From JBAXAM01 sp964213355 (lineage in GTDB: Bacteria > Pseudomonadota > Gammaproteobacteria > UBA9339), in NCBI GenBank assembly GCA_964213355.1, contig CAXOVY010000011.1, forward strand, positions 1-64,000: DNA of 64,000 nt. The letters run 5' to 3'. The notes below the pieces were generated by a model. It worked only from the letters and a program-made list of their open reading frames with translations. It was not told the DNA's origin and did not search any database. Every line of letters begins with the position of its first letter. Positions within the stretch are counted from its first letter, which is position 1. The translations under genes and the position numbers were made by a program. This document shows, in pieces, positions 1 through 7,033 of this stretch.

Positions 1-48
1 GGTTTGATCTTGAGAGCTTGGTGTGGCAGTTACGCGTCAGCGTTTAGT

Positions 49-198
49 TCAATTAAACACTGTTATGGTTTTTGGATCCTCACAGGCAGCCAAAATAGAT
101 AGCCGTGATTGCGCTGGAACCTCAACGAATTTTTTCTTGTTTTGAAAGAAATCGCGAAATTTTTTAATGATAAAATCATAGTGAAAGATATTTTGCAT
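49..198 (-). pseudogene. Truncated aminoacyl-tRNA-synthetase-like (class II, AsnRS/AsnA-like paralogue) 5' fragment
   Basis: Starting at an ATG at 198 with a strong Shine-Dalgarno (GAGGAG eight bases upstream), the minus strand encodes 49 residues before a TGA at 49-51. The segment KKFVEVPAQSRLSILAACED resembles the N-terminus of the class II aminoacyl-tRNA-synthetase-like proteins seen in Legionella and relatives, which normally run past 300 residues and continue with a PLPQTGQMWLE-type motif. Here the match stops at VFN, and I do not recognise what follows in any frame up to the window edge. So this is either a pseudogene or a gene cut by an insertion that continues left of base 1. The family call is from memory of the motif. 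Confidence 0.45.
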
Positions 199-243
199 CA
201 AGTGTCTCCTCGTTTAAGTTATAGTGAAAGGGATTTGTCGCAC

Positions 244-271
244 AACATAGATCCAAAAACATTAATATCAA
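244..271 (-). promoter_or_regulatory. Candidate sigma-70 promoter for the synthetase-like fragment
   Basis: On the minus strand TTGATA (266-271) and TATGTT (244-249) are separated by 16 bases and lie about 45 bases before the ATG at 198. The fit is good at -35 and moderate at -10. Confidence 0.35.
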
Positions 272-337
272 ACGGGCAAGCGGGTTCCTTCTGAGGTTTG
301 CATTGAATAAATCGTAGAAATTATGCTGTAAAATGGT

Positions 338-364
338 AAAAAAAAACCTCTTAATTAGAGGTTT
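338..364 (-). terminator. Rho-independent terminator (minus strand), native end of the pyrD transcript
   Basis: On the minus strand an 8-bp perfect stem AAACCTCT / AGAGGTTT with a 5-base loop is followed by a run of nine T. It lies about 160 bases downstream of the remnant pyrD stop at 527, so it probably ended the original pyrD message. Confidence 0.8.
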
Positions 365-526
365 GTAATAAAAATCAAAGTTGGTAGAAAAAAGAAACAC
401 AGCGTAAAAAAAAGAAAAAATAAAAAAGAAGGGGTTCTGCTGGTAATCGTTAAGTTTTAATGTTGGCATTTTACTGTACATTAAAACGGTAGCGTACACA
501 GTTTTTTTGTGCTCTGCAATATATTT

Positions 527-631
527 CTAAAAATTTTTATTATGAATAGATCCCCTAATTTCATCTAGCGATCTAATGCCTTGTTGTTGCATAAAATTTT
601 CCATTTCTGCAGAAATCTTTTTAAAAACATC
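527..631 (-). pseudogene. pyrD: Detached C-terminal remnant of pyrD
   Basis: The minus strand from 631 to a TAG at 527-529 encodes DVFKKISAEMENFMQQQGIR and 14 further residues. This is the helix that ends class 1B dihydroorotate dehydrogenases after the YYRG strand. The reading frame is the same as that of the upstream pyrD (codon starts at 697 and 631 are congruent modulo 3), so the roughly 210-bp insertion between them kept the frame but introduced stops. Joined to the first 271 residues it gives about 305 residues, the normal family length. No ribosome binding site precedes it, so it is probably untranslated. Confidence 0.75.
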
Positions 632-634
632 CGG

Positions 635-699
635 AGTGACGCTAATTTAAGCCCATTATGGCACATCCCTGCTACCATAATGCTAAAATTAGCGTCACT
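635..699. repeat. 65-bp hairpin element inserted in pyrD
   Basis: A long inverted repeat: AGTGACGCTAATTT at the left end pairs with AAATTAGCGTCACT at the right end, and inner arms ATTATGG / CCATAAT close around a short loop. Its core, 655-691, recurs at 41664-41700 with 31 of 37 identical bases, so it is a dispersed element. In the pyrD frame it supplies TGA, TAA and TAG stops. Confidence 0.7.
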
Positions 700-1654
700 G
701 TTTGAGTTGCCGCGGACGTCCTGCGGCTGGGAAACGCCACAATGACTGGTCGCCGTCGGTCTTCACTCGCAAAAGCGGCTCGCTCTCGACGGCTACCGCG
801 GGCTTCTCGCCATCGCTTCGCTCTCCCTGGCTCGGCGTTTGTCCGCGGTAATAAACCGCAGAACCAATTCCCAGCAACGTAGCACCAACCATAATCATAG
901 CGATAGCATCATCCCACGTGGTAATACCTCCAGTACCAATAATCGGAATTTTTACCACTTTAAAAATATCATGCACACATCTCAATGCTATCGGGAATAA
1001 TGCTGGCCCCGATACTCCTCCAATTTTATTATGTAAAATCGGTTGGCGAGCTTTGATATCAATTACCATGCCACTAATTGTATTAATAGCATTAATAGCA
1101 TTCGCACCATTATCCTCAGCAGCCTTTGCAATAGCAGCTATATTCCATGCTTGCGGCGATAATTTTACTACAAGCGGAATGGTAGTGATTTTTGCTTTAA
1201 CCTGTTTAGTAACAGCGGCAACTGCCTGAATAGAATAAGCGAAAGGCTCACCAAATTCAGCAGTAACATTCGGACACGAAAGATTAAGCTCCAACGCATC
1301 GACATTTGTTTCACAAATTTTTTCCGCAACTCTTACAAATTCGTCAACACTTCCAGCAAAAACGCTGGCTATTAGCGGTGCAGTACAAAGTTTTTTAAAT
1401 TGAGTAATCTCTGTATTAATCTCATCAACACCTGGATTAGATAGCCCTATGGCATTAATTATAAAATGACGATTGCTAACCATAGTAGGATTAGGATGGC
1501 CGGCTCGTGGTTGCAGAGAAACAGATTTTAGAGTAACTCCACCACAACCCTTTTTGACCATATGCCGCAAACTAGCAGCTGTCACACCGCGTACGCCGGA
1601 AGCAAGCAATAAAGGATTTTTAAATTTTAAATTTAAAAATGTAGTTTCTAACAT
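695..1654 (-). CDS. pyrD: Dihydroorotate dehydrogenase, class 1B type, with a disrupted C-terminus
   Basis: PyrD oxidises dihydroorotate to orotate in pyrimidine synthesis. The TIM-barrel is recognisable: an N-terminal LASGV glycine segment, the catalytic cysteine in ELNLSCPN (near residue 125), the substrate-binding SPQAW/INTISG region, and the FMN phosphate-binding GTGGI and GIGSAVYY motifs. The cysteine catalytic base marks class 1; E. coli and most gammaproteobacteria use the membrane class 2 enzyme. Class 1B normally partners with PyrK, which is not in the window. Homology ends at YYRG, residue 271; the remaining 48 residues come from a GC-rich palindromic insertion, and the genuine tail survives downstream at 527-631. 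Whether the enzyme still folds is uncertain because the last helix is replaced. Confidence 0.85.
   Translation of the reverse strand: MLETTFLNLKFKNPLLLASGVRGVTAASLRHMVKKGCGGVTLKSVSLQPRAGHPNPTMVSNRHFIINAIGLSNPGVDEINTEITQFKKLCTAPLIASVFAGSVDEFVRVAEKICETNVDALELNLSCPNVTAEFGEPFAYSIQAVAAVTKQVKAKITTIPLVVKLSPQAWNIAAIAKAAEDNGANAINAINTISGMVIDIKARQPILHNKIGGVSGPALFPIALRCVHDIFKVVKIPIIGTGGITTWDDAIAMIMVGATLLGIGSAVYYRGQTPSQGERSDGEKPAVAVESEPLLRVKTDGDQSLWRFPAAGRPRQLKQ
710..848. repeat. 139-bp GC-rich palindromic element inserted in pyrD
   Basis: Perfect 8-bp terminal inverted repeats CCGCGGAC (710-717) and GTCCGCGG (841-848) bound a segment that is far more GC-rich than its surroundings. Inside, AAACGCC and GGCGTTT form a second nested inverted pair. 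The element is open in the pyrD reading frame and adds a foreign arginine/glutamate-rich tail of about 48 residues. This resembles, in behaviour only, the coding palindromic elements known from Rickettsia; I see no second copy in the window. Confidence 0.7.
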
Positions 1655-1669
1655 AAAAATTTTATAATT

Positions 1670-3046
1670 TTATCCCCCACCTAAAGATTTATACAGAGCC
1701 ATTAAATGTTTAAGTCTATTCAATCTATGGGTTAATGCGTTTATTTGAGCAGCTCGGGCGCTTTCCTGTGCGTCTAACCAGGATTGAACGTCAACTTCTC
1801 CAACTCGATATTTTACTTCGGTCAATTGCTCCGCTTTTCTTGCCAAAACTAAAATATGCTCTAAATATAATTCTTCGGTTTGATCTTTGGTGTTTGCAGA
1901 AAGTGCATTTTCAACTTCGCCAAGAGCTTTATACAAATTTTGCCTAAAATTAACAACAGCTTCTGCATATTTTGTTTCTGAAACTTTTATACTAAGTTTG
2001 GTTGTATTCCATTGGATGAAAGGTAGGCTTAATCCAACACCTAAAGCTGCTGTTGGATGTTGCAGAATATTGAGCAAACCAGTACTGCTATTACTGCTCG
2101 CACTTCCAGTCAAAGTGAGAGCAGGATAAAAAGAAGCTCGTGTTTCGTCAACGTTAGCTAAACATGCACGTAAGCGTAATTCCGCAGCATGAAGATCTGG
2201 GCGTCTTCTAAGCACGCTGGCTGGCATGCCTGCTGCAATTGCAGGTAATTTATTCATAAGCAGAGTTTTTCGTTCAGGGACGCCATTTTCTGGCGCCTGA
2301 TTAAAAAGTATTGCTAATGCATTGCGCGCTTCGACTCGTTGTTGCAACAATTTACTCAAACTTACTTCTTGTGTGACAACATTTTGCTTAGCCTTTATTA
2401 ATTCAAAGTGCGAAACCTCGCCAGCATGATATCTTACTTGAACTAATGCTAGTACTTTTTTGCTGTAGTCAATACTGTCTTTACTTAAAGCTATACATTG
2501 GTTTAGATAAGCAACTTGCCAATATAAAGATGCAACAGTATCAATTAAACTTAATGCTGTACTTTGACGATCTGCTTCGGTTGCTTCTGCTTCGAAGCGC
2601 GCAGCACTACGCGCACTAGATAATTTGCCCCACAAATCTATCTCATAACTTAATTCACCTGCAACACTATGTGACTGTGAGTTAAGTTCATATTTAAAAT
2701 CTCGATTAAAACCTGTGCTGCTGACAGAAGCTGTAGCCGTAGGAATTAAATTAAGATTGGCTAAAGATGATTGCAGTTGGGCGCGCCGCACTTTTATAGT
2801 AGCTGCGGCTAAATCATTATTAGTACGCAAAGCACGATCAATCAAACTATTCAAAAGCAGATCGTTGAAACGTTTCCACCAATTTTCATTCTTGGCGATA
2901 TTCGTACCTGTTGTAGTTTGTTCTTGCCACTGTTTTGGCATAGAAACTTTTGGAGCCTTATATGCACTATGTATACAGCCACTTAAACAGTCAAGTGTTA
3001 AAATAGCAGCAAGGGTAAGAAAAATTTTACGTGAGGAAAAAATCAT
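1670..3046 (-). CDS. Outer-membrane efflux lipoprotein, TolC/NodT (OprM) family
   Basis: This is the outer-membrane channel of a tripartite efflux system. The chosen start is the ATG at 3046, giving a positively charged MIFSSRKIF segment, a hydrophobic stretch and a lipobox LSGC, so it is a lipoprotein. An in-frame start 10 codons upstream overlaps macB and would weaken the signal peptide. The protein (458 residues) has the two OEP repeats with long helices; the motif AGMPASVLRRRPDLHAAE is typical of the family's middle linker. It follows macB by 7 bases, in the order macA-macB-outer membrane channel, so the three genes probably form one operon and one pump. The substrate (macrolide, lipid or siderophore) cannot be told from sequence. 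Confidence 0.88.
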   Translation of the reverse strand: MIFSSRKIFLTLAAILTLDCLSGCIHSAYKAPKVSMPKQWQEQTTTGTNIAKNENWWKRFNDLLLNSLIDRALRTNNDLAAATIKVRRAQLQSSLANLNLIPTATASVSSTGFNRDFKYELNSQSHSVAGELSYEIDLWGKLSSARSAARFEAEATEADRQSTALSLIDTVASLYWQVAYLNQCIALSKDSIDYSKKVLALVQVRYHAGEVSHFELIKAKQNVVTQEVSLSKLLQQRVEARNALAILFNQAPENGVPERKTLLMNKLPAIAAGMPASVLRRRPDLHAAELRLRACLANVDETRASFYPALTLTGSASSNSSTGLLNILQHPTAALGVGLSLPFIQWNTTKLSIKVSETKYAEAVVNFRQNLYKALGEVENALSANTKDQTEELYLEHILVLARKAEQLTEVKYRVGEVDVQSWLDAQESARAAQINALTHRLNRLKHLMALYKSLGGG

Positions 3047-3053
3047 TGTGTTA

Positions 3054-5018
3054 TTAATCCCGCGCCAAAGCAACAATCGGATCTAGCTTTGCCGCATTGC
3101 GTGCCGGCAAAAAACCAAATATCATACCTATTAATGACGAACAAAAAAAAGCTATCATGCATGACATAATAGAAAATTTCATTATAATGCTAGTAACAAA
3201 TAAAGAAAAAATTAATCCTATCGCATAGGATAGCGCAATACCTATTGTTCCGCCAACCAAACATACGATAATTGCTTCGATCAAAAACTGTTGCATAATA
3301 TCGCTTTGTCTAGCTCCTACCGCCATACGAATACCGATCTCATGGGTACGCTCAGAAACTGAAACCAACATTATATTCATCACGCCAATTCCACCGACTA
3401 ATAAAGAAATGAGTGCAATAGCTGAAATCATTAGTGTCATATTAGCAGTGGTTTTTTTGACAGCTCTAAGTATATTATCAATGCTTTGGATAAAAAAATC
3501 CTTGCGATTTCCATGGCGAGCTTTGAGCAATTTAGTGATACTGTCTTCAGCAATTTGATTTGATAAACCATCTTTAATGCGCGCTGCGATTGAATTAAAG
3601 TGTTGTTGTCCCAATAACTTTCCCATAACAGTTGTATACGGCAACCAGATATTTAGATTTCTGCCGAACATTCCAAATGAGTTTTCTTTTTCTTTCGTTA
3701 CTCCAATTATTTGAGCAGGCAGGTTACCGATAAAAATTATTTTTCCAATAGGACTCTCATGACTCGGAAATAATTTTTTACTAGTATTGTGATCTATAAT
3801 TACAACTTGCGCCAACCTTTGTATGTCACTAGTTCTGAATGCTATACCTTGAGCTATTGTTATTCCTCGTACGCGAAAATATTGTTCGCTAACACCGGTA
3901 ATTGAGGCGCTAACTTTTATATTGCTATAGCGCAAAAGCGAGCTACTATAAGCTTCTGGAGTAATACTATCTATATAAACTTGAGATTTAAGCACTTCTA
4001 AATCTGATTGTACTAAGGCATGAACGCTTTGAGCTTGGTCATCACCCCAATCAGCGCCAGAGTAAATGTTTATAACATTGGTGCCCATTGAGTTAATTTC
4101 AGCAATTATTTTTTGACGAGTACCTTGGCCTATTGCTACTACAGAAACTACTGCCGTTATGCCAATAATTATTCCTAACATGGTGAGCAAAGTACGTATT
4201 TTATGAGCTGTGATCGAAATTAGCGCCATTTTGAACGCTTCAGCAAGGCGCCACCAACCAGCCTGAAAAACACTGGCAGATTTGTTTATCAGATGTTTGT
4301 TAGGTAATACTGAGGCTTTTTTTGTTACCTCTAAATTCGATCGATCATTAATGATTTCCCCATCACTGATTTCAATTATACGTTCAGCGTAATTAGCGAT
4401 CCCTGTGTTGTGGGTAACAAGGATAATAGTGTGTCCACGCTCGTGTAGCTCGTGCAATATATTCATTATTTCTTGGCCACTTTTACTATCAAGTGCGCCA
4501 GTTGGTTCATCAGCGAGAATTACATCACCGCCATTCATTAATGCTCGTGCAATACTTACGCGTTGTTGCTGACCACCAGATAGTTGACTTGGTCTGTATT
4601 CATAACGATCGCTAAGTCCCAAACGTTTCAGCAATTCTTGGGCGCGGGTGTGACGTTGTGCCTTATCAATTCCAGAGTAAACTGCTGGCATTTCGGTATT
4701 TTGGGTGGCATTTAAATGTGGTAATAAGTGGTAATGTTGAAATATAAAACCGAAATATTCACGCCGTAATTTAGCCAAAGCATCACTATCTAGCGTATCA
4801 ACTCTTTGACCGGCAACTTTGTAAATACCTTCACTCGGCTGATCCAAGCATCCCAATATATTCATCAAGGTAGATTTTCCCGAACCAGACGCTCCGACAA
4901 TAGCTATCATTTCTCCAGCATAAATGGTCAAGTTGATATTTTTTAAAACAACAGTTTTTTGTCCATCAGCAATAAAGTAGCGACTAAGGTGCGTCAATTC
5001 AAGCAGTGGTTTACGCAT
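3054..5018 (-). CDS. macB: MacB-type ABC transporter, fused ATPase and permease
   Basis: This inner-membrane mechanotransmission ABC protein drives export with MacA and a TolC-like channel. Residues 1-230 form the ATPase: Walker A GASGSGKST, Q-loop, signature LSGGQQQR, Walker B ILADEPT and the H-loop VTHN. A first membrane helix (around residues 275-300, TLLTMLGIIIGITAVVSVVAIG) is followed by a large periplasmic MacB_PCD domain and three C-terminal helices of the FtsX type, with the SERTHEIGIRMAVGA coupling motif. At 654 residues it has the usual MacB length. The start lies 4 bases after the macA stop, indicating translational coupling. Confidence 0.93.
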   Translation of the reverse strand: MRKPLLELTHLSRYFIADGQKTVVLKNINLTIYAGEMIAIVGASGSGKSTLMNILGCLDQPSEGIYKVAGQRVDTLDSDALAKLRREYFGFIFQHYHLLPHLNATQNTEMPAVYSGIDKAQRHTRAQELLKRLGLSDRYEYRPSQLSGGQQQRVSIARALMNGGDVILADEPTGALDSKSGQEIMNILHELHERGHTIILVTHNTGIANYAERIIEISDGEIINDRSNLEVTKKASVLPNKHLINKSASVFQAGWWRLAEAFKMALISITAHKIRTLLTMLGIIIGITAVVSVVAIGQGTRQKIIAEINSMGTNVINIYSGADWGDDQAQSVHALVQSDLEVLKSQVYIDSITPEAYSSSLLRYSNIKVSASITGVSEQYFRVRGITIAQGIAFRTSDIQRLAQVVIIDHNTSKKLFPSHESPIGKIIFIGNLPAQIIGVTKEKENSFGMFGRNLNIWLPYTTVMGKLLGQQHFNSIAARIKDGLSNQIAEDSITKLLKARHGNRKDFFIQSIDNILRAVKKTTANMTLMISAIALISLLVGGIGVMNIMLVSVSERTHEIGIRMAVGARQSDIMQQFLIEAIIVCLVGGTIGIALSYAIGLIFSLFVTSIIMKFSIMSCMIAFFCSSLIGMIFGFLPARNAAKLDPIVALARD

Positions 5019-5022
5019 GTTT

Positions 5023-6216
5023 TTATCCCATTATTGCCATTGAGCCACCGGTCTTATGGTTTTTTTCAGCTGATAGACTATCACCCAAAATTATTTTGTC
5101 ACCAATTTGTAGACCACTTAAAACCTGTGTGTAAACATTATCTGTAATACCAATTTTTACTTTATGATCTTCAGGAATATTGTTACGTAAAACTTTAACA
5201 GTGTAATAGCCGTCTTTTCCTTTGTTCTCAAGAACCGAAGCTGGAATGCATAATGCTTGTTTTGCTTCCTGTAACACAATAGAAACTTGAACCGTCATCG
5301 ATATTCTTAACTTATGACCAGGGTTAGGTACATCAAATAATCCATTGTAATAAATCGCTGCATTACCACTTGATTGACCACTTTCTGATGGTGATCCGGT
5401 AGCCTTGCTTGAATTTGGTCCTGGTTCGATCGCACGCAATTTGCTGTAGTATTTATTATCAGTGTCACCAATTGTAGTAAAATAAACGTTTTGTCCTGGG
5501 TAGATGCGCATAACATCTGCTTCGGAGATTCCCGCTTTAACGGTGATGGTATCAAGATTAGCTAGTTCCAAAATTGTGGTCGCAGTTTGTGCTGACACCA
5601 CCGTTTGTCCTTCTTCGGTAGCAATAGACACAACTATGCCATCTATTGGGGCTATGATCTTAGTGAAGTCAAGCTTGGCTGCTCCAATATCAACAGTAAT
5701 TTTAGCTTGCCTTATTTGGGCATCTAGTGCAGCTATTTCAGCTTTGGTACTATCAAGCTGAGTTTGTGCTTTTTCAAAATCCGCACGAGAAGAAGCGCCT
5801 TTAACTACCATTTTTAATTGGCGTCGATAAGCTAACTCATATTGCTTCAGCAAAGCTTGTCTAGAAAACTTACTGGCTACAAGACCTTCTACTGCTGCTT
5901 CTGCACTTTTTAGTTCATTTCGTTCCACTACCGGGTCAATTTCCGCTAACAATTGTCCGGTTTTAACACGATCACCAAGAGTAACGTATAACTTTTTTAA
6001 TTGTCCGGAAACTTGTGCTCCAACTTTTACAGTTTTAGATGCATTTAAAATACCACTTGCTAACACTTTTTCTTCTATATCTCGCTTGCTAACATCTGCG
6101 GTTATATATGTTACCGGATGCTTAAAAAAAACATGTTTAATTAAAAAAAATCCCAAGCCTGCTACAGCTAAAGAAATCACTATAATAATTAGTTGCTTTC
6201 GTGTTATTTTTTTCAT
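5023..6216 (-). CDS. macA: MacA-type periplasmic adaptor (HlyD family)
   Basis: This is the membrane-fusion protein linking MacB to the outer-membrane channel. An N-terminal anchor helix (residues 7-26) precedes a split lipoyl/barrel-sandwich domain (GAQVSGQLKKLYVTLGDRVKTGQLLAEIDP and IIAPIDGIVVSIATEEGQTV), a coiled-coil hairpin between them, a beta-barrel domain, and a membrane-proximal domain near the end. The length, 397 residues, is typical (E. coli MacA is about 371). It is the first gene of the macA-macB-channel operon. Confidence 0.92.
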   Translation of the reverse strand: MKKITRKQLIIIVISLAVAGLGFFLIKHVFFKHPVTYITADVSKRDIEEKVLASGILNASKTVKVGAQVSGQLKKLYVTLGDRVKTGQLLAEIDPVVERNELKSAEAAVEGLVASKFSRQALLKQYELAYRRQLKMVVKGASSRADFEKAQTQLDSTKAEIAALDAQIRQAKITVDIGAAKLDFTKIIAPIDGIVVSIATEEGQTVVSAQTATTILELANLDTITVKAGISEADVMRIYPGQNVYFTTIGDTDNKYYSKLRAIEPGPNSSKATGSPSESGQSSGNAAIYYNGLFDVPNPGHKLRISMTVQVSIVLQEAKQALCIPASVLENKGKDGYYTVKVLRNNIPEDHKVKIGITDNVYTQVLSGLQIGDKIILGDSLSAEKNHKTGGSMAIMG

Positions 6217-6224
6217 AATTCGTT

Positions 6225-6256
6225 AACTTATTATCACGCTCTTTCAGAGCTTAAAA
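6225..6256. repeat. 32-bp intergenic repeat, copy 1
   Basis: This matches 19146-19177 in 30 of 32 positions and contains a GCTCT-TTC-AGAGC hairpin. It lies just upstream of macA. Both copies are intergenic and in the same orientation; the function is unknown. Confidence 0.6.
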
Positions 6257-6283
6257 TCGCTGAATAGTTACGTAGTACTTATA

Positions 6284-6837
6284 CTACAAGTCCTGTTTTA
6301 TCTCCAGTTGGGTGTTTGATAACAAAGTATGAAGCTCGTGTAAAATTGCTAAAGCAACCCCAAAGGTAGGTTTGGACGGAAGATTCAATTTACACGACTC
6401 AGCCATGTCACTCGGGAGGTCTTTGTCATTACATATGGAAAAATCTATTTCAGTACCTGACAACAGATGATTTTCAAAAAGCTTCTTTAAAACCATTTGA
6501 TCAGTGGCTTCAAAACCGCAATGCGCTTTAGTAAAATCACTTTTCAATATATTAGGAAACATATATTTTTCAGAGTAATTCTTAAATAAAGTTTCAGGTG
6601 CTTTTAAATCATCCATATTACTTGCCATTTCAATTTTGTTAATGGTTTCTAATATATTACTTTTACAATCATTTGAATTGGCATCACAGAATTTATTTAC
6701 GATTACATTTTTTTGTAATTCATCGAATTTATGACCTATGTATTGTGTAAGTTGAGTACAATCGAATTCTTTTGCTGCGCCAGAAATTGCTAGTTCAGGT
6801 ATGTTATTTGTTGCCTTTATAGAAAAAAGGTATGTCT
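6284..6837 (-). pseudogene. 3' part of the IS-split ankyrin/caspase-like secreted protein
   Basis: The frame stays open from the stop at 6284 up through the internal methionine at 6628 to the IS junction at 6837. The extra upstream residues include YLFSIKATNNIPELAISGAA. When the IS21 element and one copy of the 6-bp duplication are removed, this reads directly on from the 5' part at 9622-10627 (RYFLKT joined to YLFSIKAT), giving 517 residues in one frame. The C-terminal third has several cysteines (FDCTQL, FCDANSNDC, HCGF, SICND, SCKL) but no domain I recognise. In its present state translation would need an internal start, so it is probably dead. Confidence 0.8.
6832..6837. repeat. Target-site duplication of the IS21 element, left copy
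   Basis: ATGTCT directly abuts the left end of the element and is repeated at 9622-9627. A 6-bp duplication is within the range known for IS21-family elements. Confidence 0.8.
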
Positions 6838-6930
6838 TGCATATTCCGATCCAAATCGATCAATGATTCCAGTCCAAACCGATCAGTAATTCCAGTCCAA
6901 ATCGATTAACGATTCCAGTTCAAATCGATC
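6838..6930. repeat. Left multiple terminal repeats of the IS21 element
   Basis: Four imperfect copies of a unit like ATTCCAGTCCAAATCGATCA are spaced 22-23 bases apart. In IS21 such repeats are the IstA binding sites. Confidence 0.75.
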
Positions 6931-7033
6931 AAAACTTTCATGTCGAATGACCCACAATAATCAGATTTAAAACCTGATTGTTTTTTCAAAATAAGTTGTA
7001 CTTCCAAGATTAATTAAAATTTGGAGATACAAA

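Noticed and set aside
109..294. Plus-strand open frame of 61 codons
   Set aside because: It lies antisense to the synthetase-like start that has a good ribosome site and motif.
176..499. Minus-strand open frame of 107 codons
   Set aside because: It runs through the pyrD terminator and the leader of the synthetase-like gene, is rich in Phe/Tyr from AT-rich DNA, and has no ribosome site.
5307..5555. Minus-strand open frame inside macA
   Set aside because: It is a different frame of the well-supported macA gene.
6272..6287. Hairpin GTAGTA-CTTA-TACTAC as a terminator
   Set aside because: It overlaps a stop codon and has no T-run on the minus strand.
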